From Ustilago trichophora (lineage: Eukaryota > Basidiomycota > Ustilaginomycetes > Ustilaginales > Ustilaginaceae), in assembly GCA_900323505.1 (NCBI GenBank), contig OOIN01000047.1, forward strand, positions 620,001 through 684,000: a stretch of 64,000 nucleotides of DNA. Direction: 5' to 3'. This document shows positions 1-10,195 of the stretch, piece by piece; positions within the stretch are counted from its first letter, which is position 1; each line of letters starts with the position of its first letter. The notes under the pieces are model-generated. The model was not told the DNA's origin. It saw nothing but the letters and a program-made list of their open reading frames with translations, and ran no database searches. Both the position numbers and the translations under genes were made by a program.

Positions 1-377
1 AAACTTCTTCTTCTTCTTCTTCTTCTGCTTCCTCTTCAACTGCAGTCGAAGACTGGCGCACCACATCGTACCTTAATAACCTCTCTCGCCTCCCAACCAT
101 CACCGCCATGTGTGAAGACTATCGAGCTTCGGCCCCCTCTGGCCCCGATCTTGCTTTAGACCGCAAAGATCGACAAGAGGGAAGCAAGATTCAATGCCCA
201 ATAAGGGTCTTTTGGGGCAAAGCGGGAATCATACAGGCCATGTATGAGGGTGGCAAAGACTTGTGGCAGGCCTGCTGTCATCATAAGGTCGAAGGAGAGC
301 AGATCGATTGTGGACATTACATTCCTGAAGAGGCGCCAGAGAGGGTTCTGGCCGAGATCGAGGCATTTTTCCCTTGA
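1..377 (+). CDS. Alpha/beta hydrolase, haloacetate dehalogenase-like (3' fragment)
   Basis: The frame is open from the left edge (first full codon at base 3) to TGA at 375-377, so the 5' part lies outside the window. The visible 124 residues cover the end of the cap region and the C-terminal core of an alpha/beta hydrolase. The stretch TAMCEDYRA, then PIRVFWGK and finally IDCGHYIPEEAPE is the pattern of fluoroacetate dehalogenases and soluble epoxide hydrolases. The His of CGHYIPEE should be the catalytic histidine; the nucleophile Asp would be upstream and cannot be checked. A serine run coded by TCT repeats opens the fragment, just before the cap-domain residues VEDWRTTSYLNNLSRL. The substrate cannot be told from this part; epoxide or haloacid hydrolysis are the family options. 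Confidence 0.8.
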   Translation, partial: TSSSSSSSASSSTAVEDWRTTSYLNNLSRLPTITAMCEDYRASAPSGPDLALDRKDRQEGSKIQCPIRVFWGKAGIIQAMYEGGKDLWQACCHHKVEGEQIDCGHYIPEEAPERVLAEIEAFFP

Positions 378-992
378 GCACAGCACAGCATAGCACAGTA
401 CAGTACAGTAGATCCCATGCAGACATCAAGATGCTTCGGAATGACCTTCTTTTAAGATGTAGATCCAGGACTGACAATTTGGGTGTATCTTTGACATCCT
501 TCTTTTTTCGATCACGTTTATGTGATTTCAGCTCGTTGCCTGCTGAGAACTCGAAGCCGAAACTGCACAGCATACGGTGCCTATTCGGACGAGGCGAAAG
601 AGGGACCCGCCGAGATTGCGCGCACGCGGCGCGGTGCGGCGCGTCTGTGTGAGATCGATCCGCATCCAAGCAACGACGAGAAAGCTCCGATGCGGGAGGT
701 GTCGCTTGGAGGTTCCGAGATTAGGGCGCCAGGCATTCACGTGAGGGTGAATGGCGCATGGACCTTGTCTGATCCTTGTACGGCGGTATGGCGGCAGAAG
801 CTGCTATGCTTCAGGGAGTGATTGTCGAGATGGCTAGTTTCAGCTCCTTGTTCCGAAACGTGAGAGTTTTGTGCCTTTGCAGATGACGCCTTGTGTGTGT
901 TTCGACGCCAACTCGCGTTCGTTCATGATACCGGAGGTAGCGTCCACTTTGAAGAATACCTATGGAGGAGAGGAACTCTGCACTGCTGAGGC
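378..992. other. Intergenic, convergent gene ends
   Basis: This 615-base stretch lies between the stop of the hydrolase and the stop of DAD3 and holds both 3' ends. Short open frames exist but have no recognisable product. An ACAGTACAGTACAGTA run sits just after the hydrolase stop (394-410) and belongs to the recurrent GTAC motif described elsewhere. Confidence 0.6.
394..410. repeat. GTAC-rich recurrent motif, copy 1
   Basis: A tandem CAGTA run, related to the 12-base palindromes TACTGTACAGTA and TACAGTACTGTA found in other gaps of this window. Confidence 0.6.
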
Positions 993-1567
993 TCAATAGT
1001 ACTCAGCCTGGCGCATGACCACGGTATCATCGCCCTCGCCCGACTCGGAGGGAGTGCCACTGTTGTAGTAGTAGGCGCCGCCAGCAGCATCGTACATGCC
1101 CATCTGCACGTCGATGCTGTTGTATCCATTCATATCGGCACCGGCCGCCGCCATGGCTTCGGCCTCTGCCATCTCGGCTTGCTCTTGGACAGTGGCCCAG
1201 ACGGAAGCCTTGTAAAGAGTGAGCACGAGACCCATCTTACGTTCGAGCACGCGCAGCTGGGTGAGGAGGCTGGCGTGGGCCGAGGAGGAGGAGAGGAGGG
1301 TGGAAAGTGCAGCAACCTGTTCATAGAGACAAGAAAAGGAAGGGATGAGGATAAGGGATGGTCAGCACAGCAATCTAGATGCAGACAAAGAGAGAGCGAC
1401 TGAGGGAGACTTACGCGTCGAATGGTGTCAGCGAGACGAGCGTATTCGCCAAGAAGCTCCTGTTCATGTTCGGAGAGAGCTCGATGACCGGCGTAGGGGT
1501 TGATGTAGGGCTTCGGTGCCGTGGGTAGGGCAGCTACCTGGTCGAGAACTTGTTGGATGGTGGCCAT
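993..1567 (-). CDS. DAD3: DASH complex subunit Dad3
   Basis: Two exons: 1415-1567 (51 codons) and 993-1316 (107 codons plus stop), joined across an intron with GTAAGT donor and CAG acceptor; the product is 158 residues. The DASH/Dam1 complex forms rings on kinetochore microtubules and couples chromosomes to plus ends. The Dad3 signature spans the junction: EHEQELLGEYARLADTIRRV from exon 1, then LRVLERKMGLVLTLYKASVW in exon 2. The spliced frame restores this conserved block, which supports the intron. The C-terminal half after about residue 105 is Ala-, Gly- and Tyr-rich and has no counterpart in the short yeast protein (under 100 residues). The start is the first ATG giving the conserved N-terminus. 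The promoter is shared with the divergent gene at 2006. Confidence 0.88.
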
Positions 1568-2005
1568 TCTTGTTGTAAAATTCGCTGAGATGATGATGAT
1601 GATGATGGTAGCGGTAATGGAGAAATGGTGGTTTTTTGAGTCCAAATCAACACTCCTTCAACCGAGAACAACACAGGCCAGGTGCGACAAACAGGCACGC
1701 GTCGAGGTACTGGACGTTTTGGCTGCTTTAAGTGAGTGCAAAACAACGCGCGTCGAATTTCCGCGGCAAAGAGCTTTTTCGGAGACAGCAGTGGAGGAAG
1801 CAACAGCAGCAGCAGCAACAGCAGCCGCTTGTTTGGGTCATTTACATCATCGACACCATTCGGTCCCACCATACCACAGCAACACATGCACATGCTAACG
1901 ACATGACCACAACGCAAAGACTCATTGCGCCATTGCGATAAATTGCTCGGGAACTGGTGTAGCTAGGTTGCTACCAGCAGCTTCCACCTCTCGAAATGAA
2001 CCACC
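1568..2005. promoter_or_regulatory. Divergent intergenic region with ACGCGT box
   Basis: This 438-base gap separates the divergent starts of DAD3 and the gene at 2006. It holds an ATG/ATC microsatellite near 1588-1606, an interrupted CAG run near 1799-1828, and a perfect MluI cell-cycle box (ACGCGT) at 1697-1702. ACGCGT is the known MBF target in fungi; its use here is inferred. Confidence 0.5.
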
Positions 2006-4251
2006 ATGGCATCTGAAGTCTTCTTCAATCGTGTCCCTTATACTCAACGTCGCATACCACCATCACAACGGCAACTTGATCCTTTTGCGCCTAATCAAGC
2101 TCCTACTGCTACAGCGAATATTCAACGATCTGTGGGCACAATTCGTTCCGGTGGCGCACTGACCTTCCCACCGCTCTATCTCGACCCTGTCGATCCGGCA
2201 CACGACCCTACCAACAACAATCAACATGCTGGCAATCCTGCAGCTCAGCAACCGGGCAGCTTTGTACTCGGCTCGACATTCTATCACCATCCAGAGCTCA
2301 ACGCTCTTGTCTCGAACCATCTCATAGACGCTTCAGCAAATGCACTAGATGCAGCATCTGGTACAGGCCATGCCTTTCTCAACAGCATCTTTGCCAACCG
2401 AGACGGCGTCCATGATGATGAAGAAGATGCAGACGAGGCCGGGGGTATCAACGCTACTGATACCTCTTCAGCTGTGCCCCGTCCCAAATTGACATCCGAA
2501 TATGTCTCGCTAAACGAAGATTTGGTTCCTGCATCGCTTGATATGCACGGAGATATGCTACCTGCCGATCAACATCCTTCCTATCCGTTTGGCAATCTGT
2601 TTGGCCCACTGGCGGGTATGATTGCCGCCGACAGTGCAATCGTGGGGGGCGGACATGGTGCTGTGGCTTCTGCAAGCGCTTCACTGGGAGCTGGGCTCGG
2701 CGATGCAGCTGCAACGCTCGGATTCGACTTCGGCGGCGGTCTCGATGGCTTTGTCAATCTGGGACAGTCGAGTCATGGCAGGAGAAGCGCCGTCAATAAC
2801 GCTTGGAACAACTTTATCAACAAAGCTTCCCGATCCAAGCTAGTAGGCTCCGCAGGCGCGCTTGCAGAGTGGAACGTGGATGCAAATCAGAACACCACCA
2901 CTCCCGCCACCCCATCATCGCAAGCAGAAACAATCAGAGCAGCCAAGAAGCTCGATCTGTCACCTAGCTTGCTCTTCCGCACAAACACGTCGACCGTGCT
3001 TGCTCCACCAACATGGCCCTTTCGTCGTCACGGACCGGGGTCTACTTCTTACGCAGCGCTGCTGAGACCAAGCTCCAACATCTTTGGTAGCAGTCCGGCG
3101 AGCCAAGCTGTCGCAGCAACCTTGGGTGGGCTACCGGCTTCATCCAAGATCCTCCAAGAAATCTGGTCAGATTTAGCTCTCGAGGAGCTAGTTCCACTCC
3201 ACATTGGCGACAGTTCGGCCGTCCGCCACCTCAGCGACGAGCAGGACCGACAACTCGATAGCGATTCTCAAGACTCGCCATCTGGCAGTGGGACGGATAA
3301 AAAGCAGCGTAAAAAGAAGCGGAAAAGATCAGATCCCGAACCGGATCGCTTGTTCGCCAAGCGCATAGCCAGCATCGAAGCCGACCCGCTCGACCTTCTC
3401 GGACCGGTCTCGCGTGAGATTCGAGGTCAAGCAGCGGTACCCTGGGGCACGCACGCCATCACACGCCATCGCATACCGAGACACCGACGTCGTCACCAAT
3501 CGTCCTACTCGAACCAGTCGGACGACGAAGCTGTTGAAGCCGAGCACGATGATGCCGAAACCGGCTATGCCCAGCGTGATCGCGTGCGATACTCGTTTGG
3601 CCTCCCACCGGCAACTTTTACTTGGATAGAATCGGCCAATGAAGAGGGAGAAGACGATCAAGCAGAGGGCGAATCGGCTCGGAGGCTGCATGTGGAACCG
3701 GATGGTATCGGATGGTCGACGGCAAAACGGATCTTTGTTAATGAGGAAAGAGATAGACTCCTGCCTCAAGTCGCGTCGCGTGCTACTGGGTCGAGTGGGG
3801 CAATCGAGGCATATCAGGTGAGAGGGATCCGTGCCAACCAGGGAATGCTACCCAGACCGACGTGGAGCTGGACCGATGGTGCCTCTTCCGTGGGAGACAC
3901 ACAAAACGGCAATGATTCCAGCTTCAACACCGAAGTTTCAGGTTCGACTTCCCACCAGACCGATTTGCACACAATGACCCAGGAAAACGTTGCCGATTCA
4001 GAAGGAGAAGAGGCCTATGTTGAGCGAGATTGGGAGCAACAACAAGGAGAGGGGGAAGGTCAAGATGAAGATGATGCAGAGTTGCAAACGGCACTGTTGA
4101 TGCAATACCAGATGAGCGCGGATAGCGAGGCCGAGCATGGATCTCATCAAGAAGGGTTCTTCTACGCTGACGATGATGTGCAAGACGAGCAACAAGACGA
4201 CCAAGTGGTGGGAGAAGTGGGCTACGAAGACGACGCTGAAATTTCGCAAGC

Positions 4252-4282
<31 letters not shown>

Positions 4283-4315
4283 GACTCGTTCGGAGAGGCC
4301 GAAGATACAACCTAG
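2006..4315 (+). CDS. Large acidic protein, probably nuclear, function unknown
   Basis: Single open exon of 769 residues starting at an ATG in good context (ACCACCATGG). I recognise no catalytic domain. Features in order: a Pro/Gln-rich N-terminus; a Gly/Ala-rich hydrophobic stretch near residues 200-260; a strongly basic cluster (KKQRKKKRKR, about 432-441) that reads as a nuclear localisation signal; a second Arg/His-rich patch (about 485-500); and a long acidic, Gln-rich tail ending in a run of glutamates coded by GAA repeats, just before the stop. Charge segregation of this kind is common in chromatin or transcription proteins, but that is only a guess. The gene is divergent from DAD3 and its end converges on the SDR gene (stop at 4448). 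Confidence 0.75.
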
Positions 4316-4447
4316 CAGCCCTAATATGCACACTTGAGCAATGCCCATCCTCACCAAAGTCAGATTTACTTCATTGCAAGGTATAAATTTCATTTCGATT
4401 GCATCGCTCGTTGAGGTCAAAGTGGTTTTGCAAAACATAGGATTCGT

Positions 4448-5437
4448 TTAGTTGCCGCCACGGAACGCATGGTAAGGACTAGCCTGATTGACGGGGAAGA
4501 CGAGCGTCTCTGCAATGTTGACGTGTGGCGGTCTGTTTGCGGCCCAAACAATCTCTTCTGCGATATCCTCTCCGCTGAGTGGCTGCAAACCCTGGTAAAC
4601 CTTGTCTGCGGCTCCCTTGTCACCCCTGAACCTCGTCACCGAGAAGCTAGTCTCCACCATACCAGGTTGAATCTCGGTCACCCTGATGGGGGTGTCCACG
4701 AGTTCCTTGAGCAGTGCACTTGTGAACGCGTTTACGGCGAACTTGGTGGCGCAGTAGATGGATCCACCAGGATATCCCTCCCTTCCGGCAATCGAGCCGA
4801 GGTTGATAATGTGTCCTGCGTTACGCTTTTTAAACTCGCGGACGAAGATCTGTGTAAGATGGATTAGACCTTTGACGTTGGTATCAATCATAATGTCGAT
4901 TTCGTCTGGAGAAATGTCTCCGACCTTGTCGGTTCCCAAAACGAGACCGGCATTGTTGACCAAGATGTCGACGTTCTTGGCCCAATCGGGAAGACTCGAG
5001 ACGAGGTTGTCGAGTTGACTACGATCCTTCATATCGAGAGTGATGGCTGCAAAGTTACCGCCTGCGCCCGTTGCACCTTGCTGGTTGGCGAGGGAGCATT
5101 CGGTGGCAGCCTTGGACAATTCATCAGCCCGACGCGCCGTAAGAACGACATTGCAACCTGCTCGGGCGAAAAGAATGGCAGTGGCTTTACCAATACCACC
5201 CGAAGCACCGGTAACGAGCACCGTCTTGTTGTGCAATCGCTGAGTGGGGAAAACGCTGGTCATGCTGGGAAAGATGCGATCGGGTCCACCTGACAAGGGA
5301 GATTGGAGTTGTACGGATGCAGATGCAAATGTTCGTGCTTGTGCTTGAATGCGACCAAACGCGAGTAGGTGACGTGCGGATGCTTGGGCTTGAGGAACAA
5401 TTCGAACAATGGACCGTGAGAGAACAGTGAACGACAT
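4448..5437 (-). CDS. Short-chain dehydrogenase (YMR226C-like) with N-terminal targeting leader
   Basis: Classical SDR of 329 residues from the ATG at 5437. The cofactor motif TGASGGIG lies at residues 76-83, followed by NNAG, the catalytic serine region (NLGSIAG) and the active-site pair in YCATK. The closest family is the fungal NADP-dependent 3-hydroxy acid (serine) dehydrogenase YMR226C, about 267 residues. The extra 58 residues at the front are rich in Arg, Ala and Ser with no acidic residue until Asp53, the composition of a mitochondrial presequence. Starting at the internal Met59 (5263) would give a 271-residue enzyme of normal family length, so cytosolic and mitochondrial forms are possible. 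A further in-frame ATG at 5533 is less likely because it precedes the leader with unrelated residues. The exact substrate is not determined. Confidence 0.85.
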   Translation of the reverse strand: MSFTVLSRSIVRIVPQAQASARHLLAFGRIQAQARTFASASVQLQSPLSGGPDRIFPSMTSVFPTQRLHNKTVLVTGASGGIGKATAILFARAGCNVVLTARRADELSKAATECSLANQQGATGAGGNFAAITLDMKDRSQLDNLVSSLPDWAKNVDILVNNAGLVLGTDKVGDISPDEIDIMIDTNVKGLIHLTQIFVREFKKRNAGHIINLGSIAGREGYPGGSIYCATKFAVNAFTSALLKELVDTPIRVTEIQPGMVETSFSVTRFRGDKGAADKVYQGLQPLSGEDIAEEIVWAANRPPHVNIAETLVFPVNQASPYHAFRGGN

Positions 5438-5826
5438 GTAGAGATGCAAGCCAGAGTGTGGAGCCAATCTATATATGTGTGTGAAAGGATGACGGGAGAA
5501 AGGGCCGTGTCGACGTTCTACTCTCTCCCACAATTTGAGCGGTCGCGGCGACTGAATCCCTGGTCTGTGCGGCTTTTATTTATTTATTTTTTGGTTTGCT
5601 CTCTGACTTCACAGTGCAGCAGCCGCTTGAAACGGCTATTTTCGGTTTTGTCTTTCGATATCCAAGTGTTTCGCCATCAGACCTCGTTGCCAAGCCCAGA
5701 CCACATCATCCTCACTTGGCACGCGCATAGTCGTATCACGATGACAGGGATGCTGATAGTCGGAAGCAATGCAAATGAGAAATCAATGCGAGAGCGAAAC
5801 GAGATTGACAACTACAAGACAAATCG
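5438..5826. other. Intergenic, SDR promoter side and OHCU 3' side
   Basis: The SDR gene starts on the left and the OHCU gene ends on the right, both on the minus strand. An A/T-rich TTTATTTATTTATTTTT run lies near 5575-5591. No gene is seen. Confidence 0.5.
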
Positions 5827-7681
5827 TTACTGAGCAGGAGCAGAGCGGAGCTCCTTAGCCATCTGTGCTTGACGTCCGCTCAGCAATCCCTGCGCCTCCT
5901 GTCCAGACTCTGCCTCTTCTACCACATGTCCCAGATCCTCGACCTCTGCAGCAGCTTCTGCTCCATCATCGCCTTCACCTTCATCCTCTCCTACCTCGTC
6001 AATTACGAATACGGGACGTTCTTGCAACAGCGCCTCCTGAGCTGCACGCAGCGCTTCGGCAGCTGCTTGGGGACCCGCTGTTGACAGATCGCTTCCCCGC
6101 AAGCTCATTCGCTTATCCACTTTCGACGTGCCAGAAGAAGAGAACGAAGGCTGCTTGTCCAAAGTTCGACCACGTTCTTCCGCCTGTGACACTGAGGGAG
6201 ACGTGGCCGTCGCGGCGCCTGCTGACCCTGCCGCTGCCGCAGCCTTGAGATCCTGAGTTGAAGGCGTACGCGCCGGTGCCCGCAATGCATTGAACAGGCG
6301 ATTGCCCAAGGTCGATTTTCGCTCCTCGGCCGCCTTCCTCCTCTCCTCTGCTTCCTTTTCTCTCAACTCTTGCGTGTCCATCTTGCCGCCATCCAATGTC
6401 GAATTTCTACCAAACGACGGTCGAGGCCCTGTCACGGTATGCGTCTGCAACCTCTGCCCGACCTGGTCTGCCAATTGATTCATCTTTGCCTTGCCCTCTT
6501 CGCCCAAGAGATTGCCGAGGAAGCCGACCACCTTGCCTCGTGCACCCGTAGTCACGTCGCGGCTATAGGTTGCTTCGCTTGTGGCCCAGCTGTTCTCCTT
6601 GCTGGCTCCTGGTACTGCGCGCGGTGTTCCGGGCAGGCTTGGCGCCGTGTGCCACGCGTAGGCGCCGCCGCTCTGGGATCGTTCAACAGATTCCAGGTAG
6701 AAGGATTCGGTCAGGTCGGATTTGAAAAACGATTCGAGAACGGGAGAAGAGAGCACAAGCATGCGGAACGAGGCAAGTGATAAGAAGGGTACATCCTGCC
6801 CGATGGTTTCTTGCGAGGCCTTGCCATCCTTGGCCACTGCAGCTGTCGGTTCTGTTGAGACAGGCACTTGAGCTACAGATGGTTTAGGAGGTCCGGCCTC
6901 GATTTTGGAATCCTCACCGTCTTGGTTGCTGTCGTCGCCTGTTTTGGTTTCGGCTTCAGCTTTGAGTTTGCCGGCACGATCGACCGCAATCTCCCAGAGT
7001 GCATCCGAAGCTCGCTCGAGCTCGGACTGCCATTCTTTGGTATCTTGAGCGCGCACATCGTCCTTGGACAGGTCTTTGGCATCCTTGAGCGCGGCTGTCT
7101 TTTCACCGAGTAGGGAAGCCAGCTCCTCGGCAACGGCAGCCCTTGATCGGCCAGCGACATAGGTGACAAAGCGCAGACCGGGGTATTTGGCTTCGTATAT
7201 CGCATTGAGTCTTGCAAGCTCTGTTTCAAGTCGATTCGAGAGGTGAGACTGTCAGTCGGTTGACACAGTGCTGGAATGCTTGATGCGAAAAGCGTCGTTA
7301 AAGTCGACATGTGCACTTACTCTCTAGCGTGGCAGGGTCGACCTGACCACCCTTCATCTGTTCCTTTCGACTCTCTTCGCTGAGCTCTGAAGTAGGCGCA
7401 TTGAGCGGGGCACCAATCCTCGGATGTCCACCGATAAACTTGGCACGACGTTCCACCTCCCATCCTGGCTCGTCTTCGACGCAGAAACGGGCGACATCGA
7501 GCAAGCCTTCGTAGGACTCTGGGCGCGCATCTTCGGGAAGATCAGCAATTGCAGCGGCGGATTGCGACGCAAGATCGGAAAGTAGCTCTTGTGGACATTC
7601 GAGCAATCGCAATAGGATGGGTGAAAGCTGCTCGGGTGTGGCATTCGGGATCTGGGCCGCGGGAATGATGAGAGCGGCCAT
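5827..7681 (-). CDS. OHCU decarboxylase domain protein with long C-terminal extension
   Basis: Two exons, 7321-7681 and 5827-7220, joined with GTAAGT donor and CAG acceptor through a split Lys codon; 584 residues. The first 200 residues match OHCU decarboxylase, which turns 2-oxo-4-hydroxy-4-carboxy-5-ureidoimidazoline into S-allantoin, the last step of urate oxidation. Visible signatures are KFIGGHPRIGAP with the active-site His, LARLNAIYEAKYPGLRFVTY, VAGRSRAAVAEEL, and a final helix EWQSELERASDALWEIAVDR. The usual enzyme ends here (about 170-200 residues). A further 380 residues follow: a hydrophobic patch SLASFRMLVLSSP, a Gly/Ser-rich linker, a charged coiled-coil-like stretch (KEAEERRKAAEERK), Ala-rich and acidic runs. 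The tail ends APAQ, which is not a peroxisomal PTS1. The tail's function is unknown. Confidence 0.85.
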
Positions 7682-8149
7682 CGTCTTGTTTTCGCTGCTG
7701 CCAAATCTAGTGTCGCCACCAGGGTTTGAATAGGAGGGTCAGGGTTGATGCAGTAGTGTCAAGCGATACAAAATAGTGATGTCTGTACCGAATGATGATG
7801 ATGGTGGTGGGTTATTGTCGTGCGTGATGATGATAAGTCAGTGATGGTTACAGTAAATGCACGGACGTCTTCAATTGAGTGTTGTGCGCTGTGCTTCTCC
7901 ATGTCGAAATGTCGGATTTGGCCGTGGAAAGTTGGAAATGGACCCTCGGGCCAGCACAGATAACCAACCAATCTCGGGCGAAAAAAACAAGAAACTGCTA
8001 CTGTAGTCCAAGAAGGAATGCAACATTACACTTCTGTACTCATCATCAGTCAATCCTCCACCACCACCACCACCACCACCACCACCACCACCACCACCAC
8101 CAGCACTACTAGCATTACTAGCGCAGCAGCATAAGGCGTCACGCCAACA
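7682..8149. promoter_or_regulatory. Divergent intergenic region of OHCU gene and prefoldin gene
   Basis: This gap of 468 bases separates two divergent starts. It contains a CCA array at 8058-8102 that would lie in the 5' leader of the prefoldin gene. No other motif could be assigned. Confidence 0.5.
8058..8102. repeat. (CCA)15 microsatellite
   Basis: Fifteen uninterrupted CCA units, 48 bases before the prefoldin start codon. Confidence 0.95.
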
Positions 8150-8979
8150 ATGTCTGCCTCATCGTCTGCCATTGCTGGTCCCTCCCAGTCCAGGGTCGAG
8201 ACCAACTCGCGTGGCATTCCACACGCCCCATTCATCGTACGTCACTGCATTCCCCCTTCCCTTCTACCGTGCACGAACCAACACTGACTTATGCCACCAC
8301 TCACTCTTTTCTGCAGTCCAATGTGCAAGAATACCTCGGGGGACCAGATGAAGACGTCGAACCTACCTTGAAAAAGTTCCAAGAGACCATGTCCAAGTAC
8401 AAGTTTATGGAGCTCAACACTGCCCAACGTCGTCGTGGTCTCGAGGACAAGATTCCAGACATTCGCAAGACCCTCCAAATGGTCAACTTCCTCAAGCAGA
8501 AGAAGAACGATCCTGAATCGATAGAGACAACATTTGAGCTCAACGACACGCTTTATGCCAAAGCTCAATTGGATCCTGTCGACACTGTGCACCTGTGGCT
8601 TGGCGTAAGTGAATCGATCCCCCACTCTTCCCCAACCAAAGCCGTAGCACTCGTTGATCTCATCTGCAACTGCTTCCGTGATATTGACTCGCACCGTCTT
8701 TCTTCTCTTATACAGGCAAACGTGATGCTGGAATACCCCCTCGACGAAGCCATCTCTCTGCTGACCGGCAAATTGTCGAGCGCCGAAAAGTCACTCACCA
8801 CCTCGAAAGAAGACCTCGATTTCCTCCGCGAACAGATTACCATCATGGAAGTCAACACCGCCCGCGTTCACAACTGGGATGTCAAACGTCGTCGTGAACG
8901 CAGAGAACAGCTCGAACGCGATGGTCTTACTGAAGACGGCGAGTCCGTAGCCGCCAAAAAAGCTTCACAGGCGTCGTGA
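8150..8979 (+). CDS. PAC10: Prefoldin subunit 3 (Pac10/VBP1)
   Basis: Three exons: 8150-8236, 8317-8604 and 8716-8979. All junctions fall between codons, with donors GTACGT and GTAAGT and CAG acceptors; the product is 212 residues, close to the usual ~200. Prefoldin is the hexameric cytosolic chaperone that hands nascent actin and tubulin to the CCT chaperonin; subunit 3 is one of its two alpha-type chains. Evidence: FQETMSKYKFMELNTAQRRR and LEDKIPDIRKTLQMVNFL in the first helix, FELNDTLYAKAQLDP and VHLWLGANVMLEYPLDEA through the central hairpins (the last restored by splicing), and a C-terminal helix with NTARVHNWDVKRRRE. Exon 3 follows a clear polypyrimidine tract. Confidence 0.93.
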
Positions 8980-9133
8980 GTGACACTTCATCTTCCCCTT
9001 GTACACTACCCTATCAGCAGCTTCAATATAGCGAAAACAGAGGATGACGGAGTGCCAAAAAGAAGCCACCTGCTGCTGAAAACTTTCTGCGACAGAGAAC
9101 TGTGACTGAAGTAGAAAAGGTTCTTGTTCTTTT

Positions 9134-10063
9134 TTGTGCGACAGTAGCAGCAGCAGGTGGCTTTCTGACGATCGTGATGCCGACGAGAGATCGAGAAAGA
9201 GCAGTGAGAGGATCGAATTGCCAAAGGAAGAAGCAGCTCACAGACAGCCAGAAGCATCCATCGGCAAGACGGATCTCGACCAAGCAACAACGTTGGCGAC
9301 TCGTGGCGGCACGCAGGAGGAGGCCGACGCTGCTGCCCAACCGACAGCACCGCCAGTCGAGGACGAGAAGACTGATGTCGCCCCCGAGACGACGCACACC
9401 ACCAAAACGACGGATGAGCAGACGTCGACTGTATCATCGTCACCACCAAAACAAGTCGAAAGCGCTGCTCTCGAGACCACCAAAAAGCCGCCTTCCCCTA
9501 TTCCCACCGCAACCTCTAACCCAACCTCGCACCCACGCCCCTCCCTCCTCCCCCCTTCCCTCACCACCCCCTCCACCGACCCTCAATCATCCAGCACCCT
9601 CATCGTTCCGCCTCTCAACTTCTCCATGGTCTCCCGCGGAATCTACCGAAGCGGCCACCCCAACGAGCGCAATTTCGAATTCCTCCGTCGCCTGAACCTC
9701 AAATCTGTCCTCTACCTCGGCACCGAAGACTACCGTTCAAACATGACCTCTTGGACCTCTTCCCAAAACATTACCACTTTCCATCTTCGTCTTACCATCA
9801 ACAAGGAGCCTCTGGCAGAGATGGATCAATCCGACGTCATCCAAGCCCTCGAAATCATCTTGACCCCTTCAAATTGGCCCATCTTGATCCACTGCAACAA
9901 AGGCAAATATCGAGTAGGTTGCATAGTAGGTCTGCTAAGGAGGCTGCAAGGTTGGAGCCATACGAGTATCTTTGAAGAGTATAGTCGATTTGCGGGGACA
10001 AAGATTAGCGATTTGGAGTTTATAGAGGTCTTTGATCTGTCCAAGGTTTCGCTCTCAACTTGA
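9134..10063 (+). CDS. Siw14/Oca-type atypical dual-specificity phosphatase (5' end unresolved)
   Basis: The C-terminal 155 residues are a plant-and-fungal atypical dual-specificity phosphatase domain. It opens with VPPLNFSMVSRGIYRSGHP, contains LKSVLYLGTEDY, and has the CX5R loop HCNKGKYRVGC with Cys at 9893-9895. Siw14 of yeast cleaves inositol pyrophosphates; related Oca proteins are less well defined. The usual loop is GKHRTG; here Tyr replaces His and Val replaces Thr. The preceding 150 residues are low-complexity (Ser, Thr, Pro). The open frame has no ATG before 9626, and that Met sits inside the domain, so the true start is probably in a spliced upstream exon. A pyrimidine tract followed by GACAG at about 9121-9142 looks like the acceptor. 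The coordinate given marks the open frame, not a proven start. Confidence 0.75.
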   Translation: MCDSSSSRWLSDDRDADERSRKSSERIELPKEEAAHRQPEASIGKTDLDQATTLATRGGTQEEADAAAQPTAPPVEDEKTDVAPETTHTTKTTDEQTSTVSSSPPKQVESAALETTKKPPSPIPTATSNPTSHPRPSLLPPSLTTPSTDPQSSSTLIVPPLNFSMVSRGIYRSGHPNERNFEFLRRLNLKSVLYLGTEDYRSNMTSWTSSQNITTFHLRLTINKEPLAEMDQSDVIQALEIILTPSNWPILIHCNKGKYRVGCIVGLLRRLQGWSHTSIFEEYSRFAGTKISDLEFIEVFDLSKVSLST

Positions 10064-10195
10064 GAAATGCAAAGATCCCAAACTGATGCTAGAGGATCAC
10101 TGGTACTTAGGTCGCTTAGTGGTCGGGGTTGCTTGCTTGCTTAGCTGTGTGTGTATGAGGAATGAACTGATGTCACAACGAGCCAGATCGGTGGC

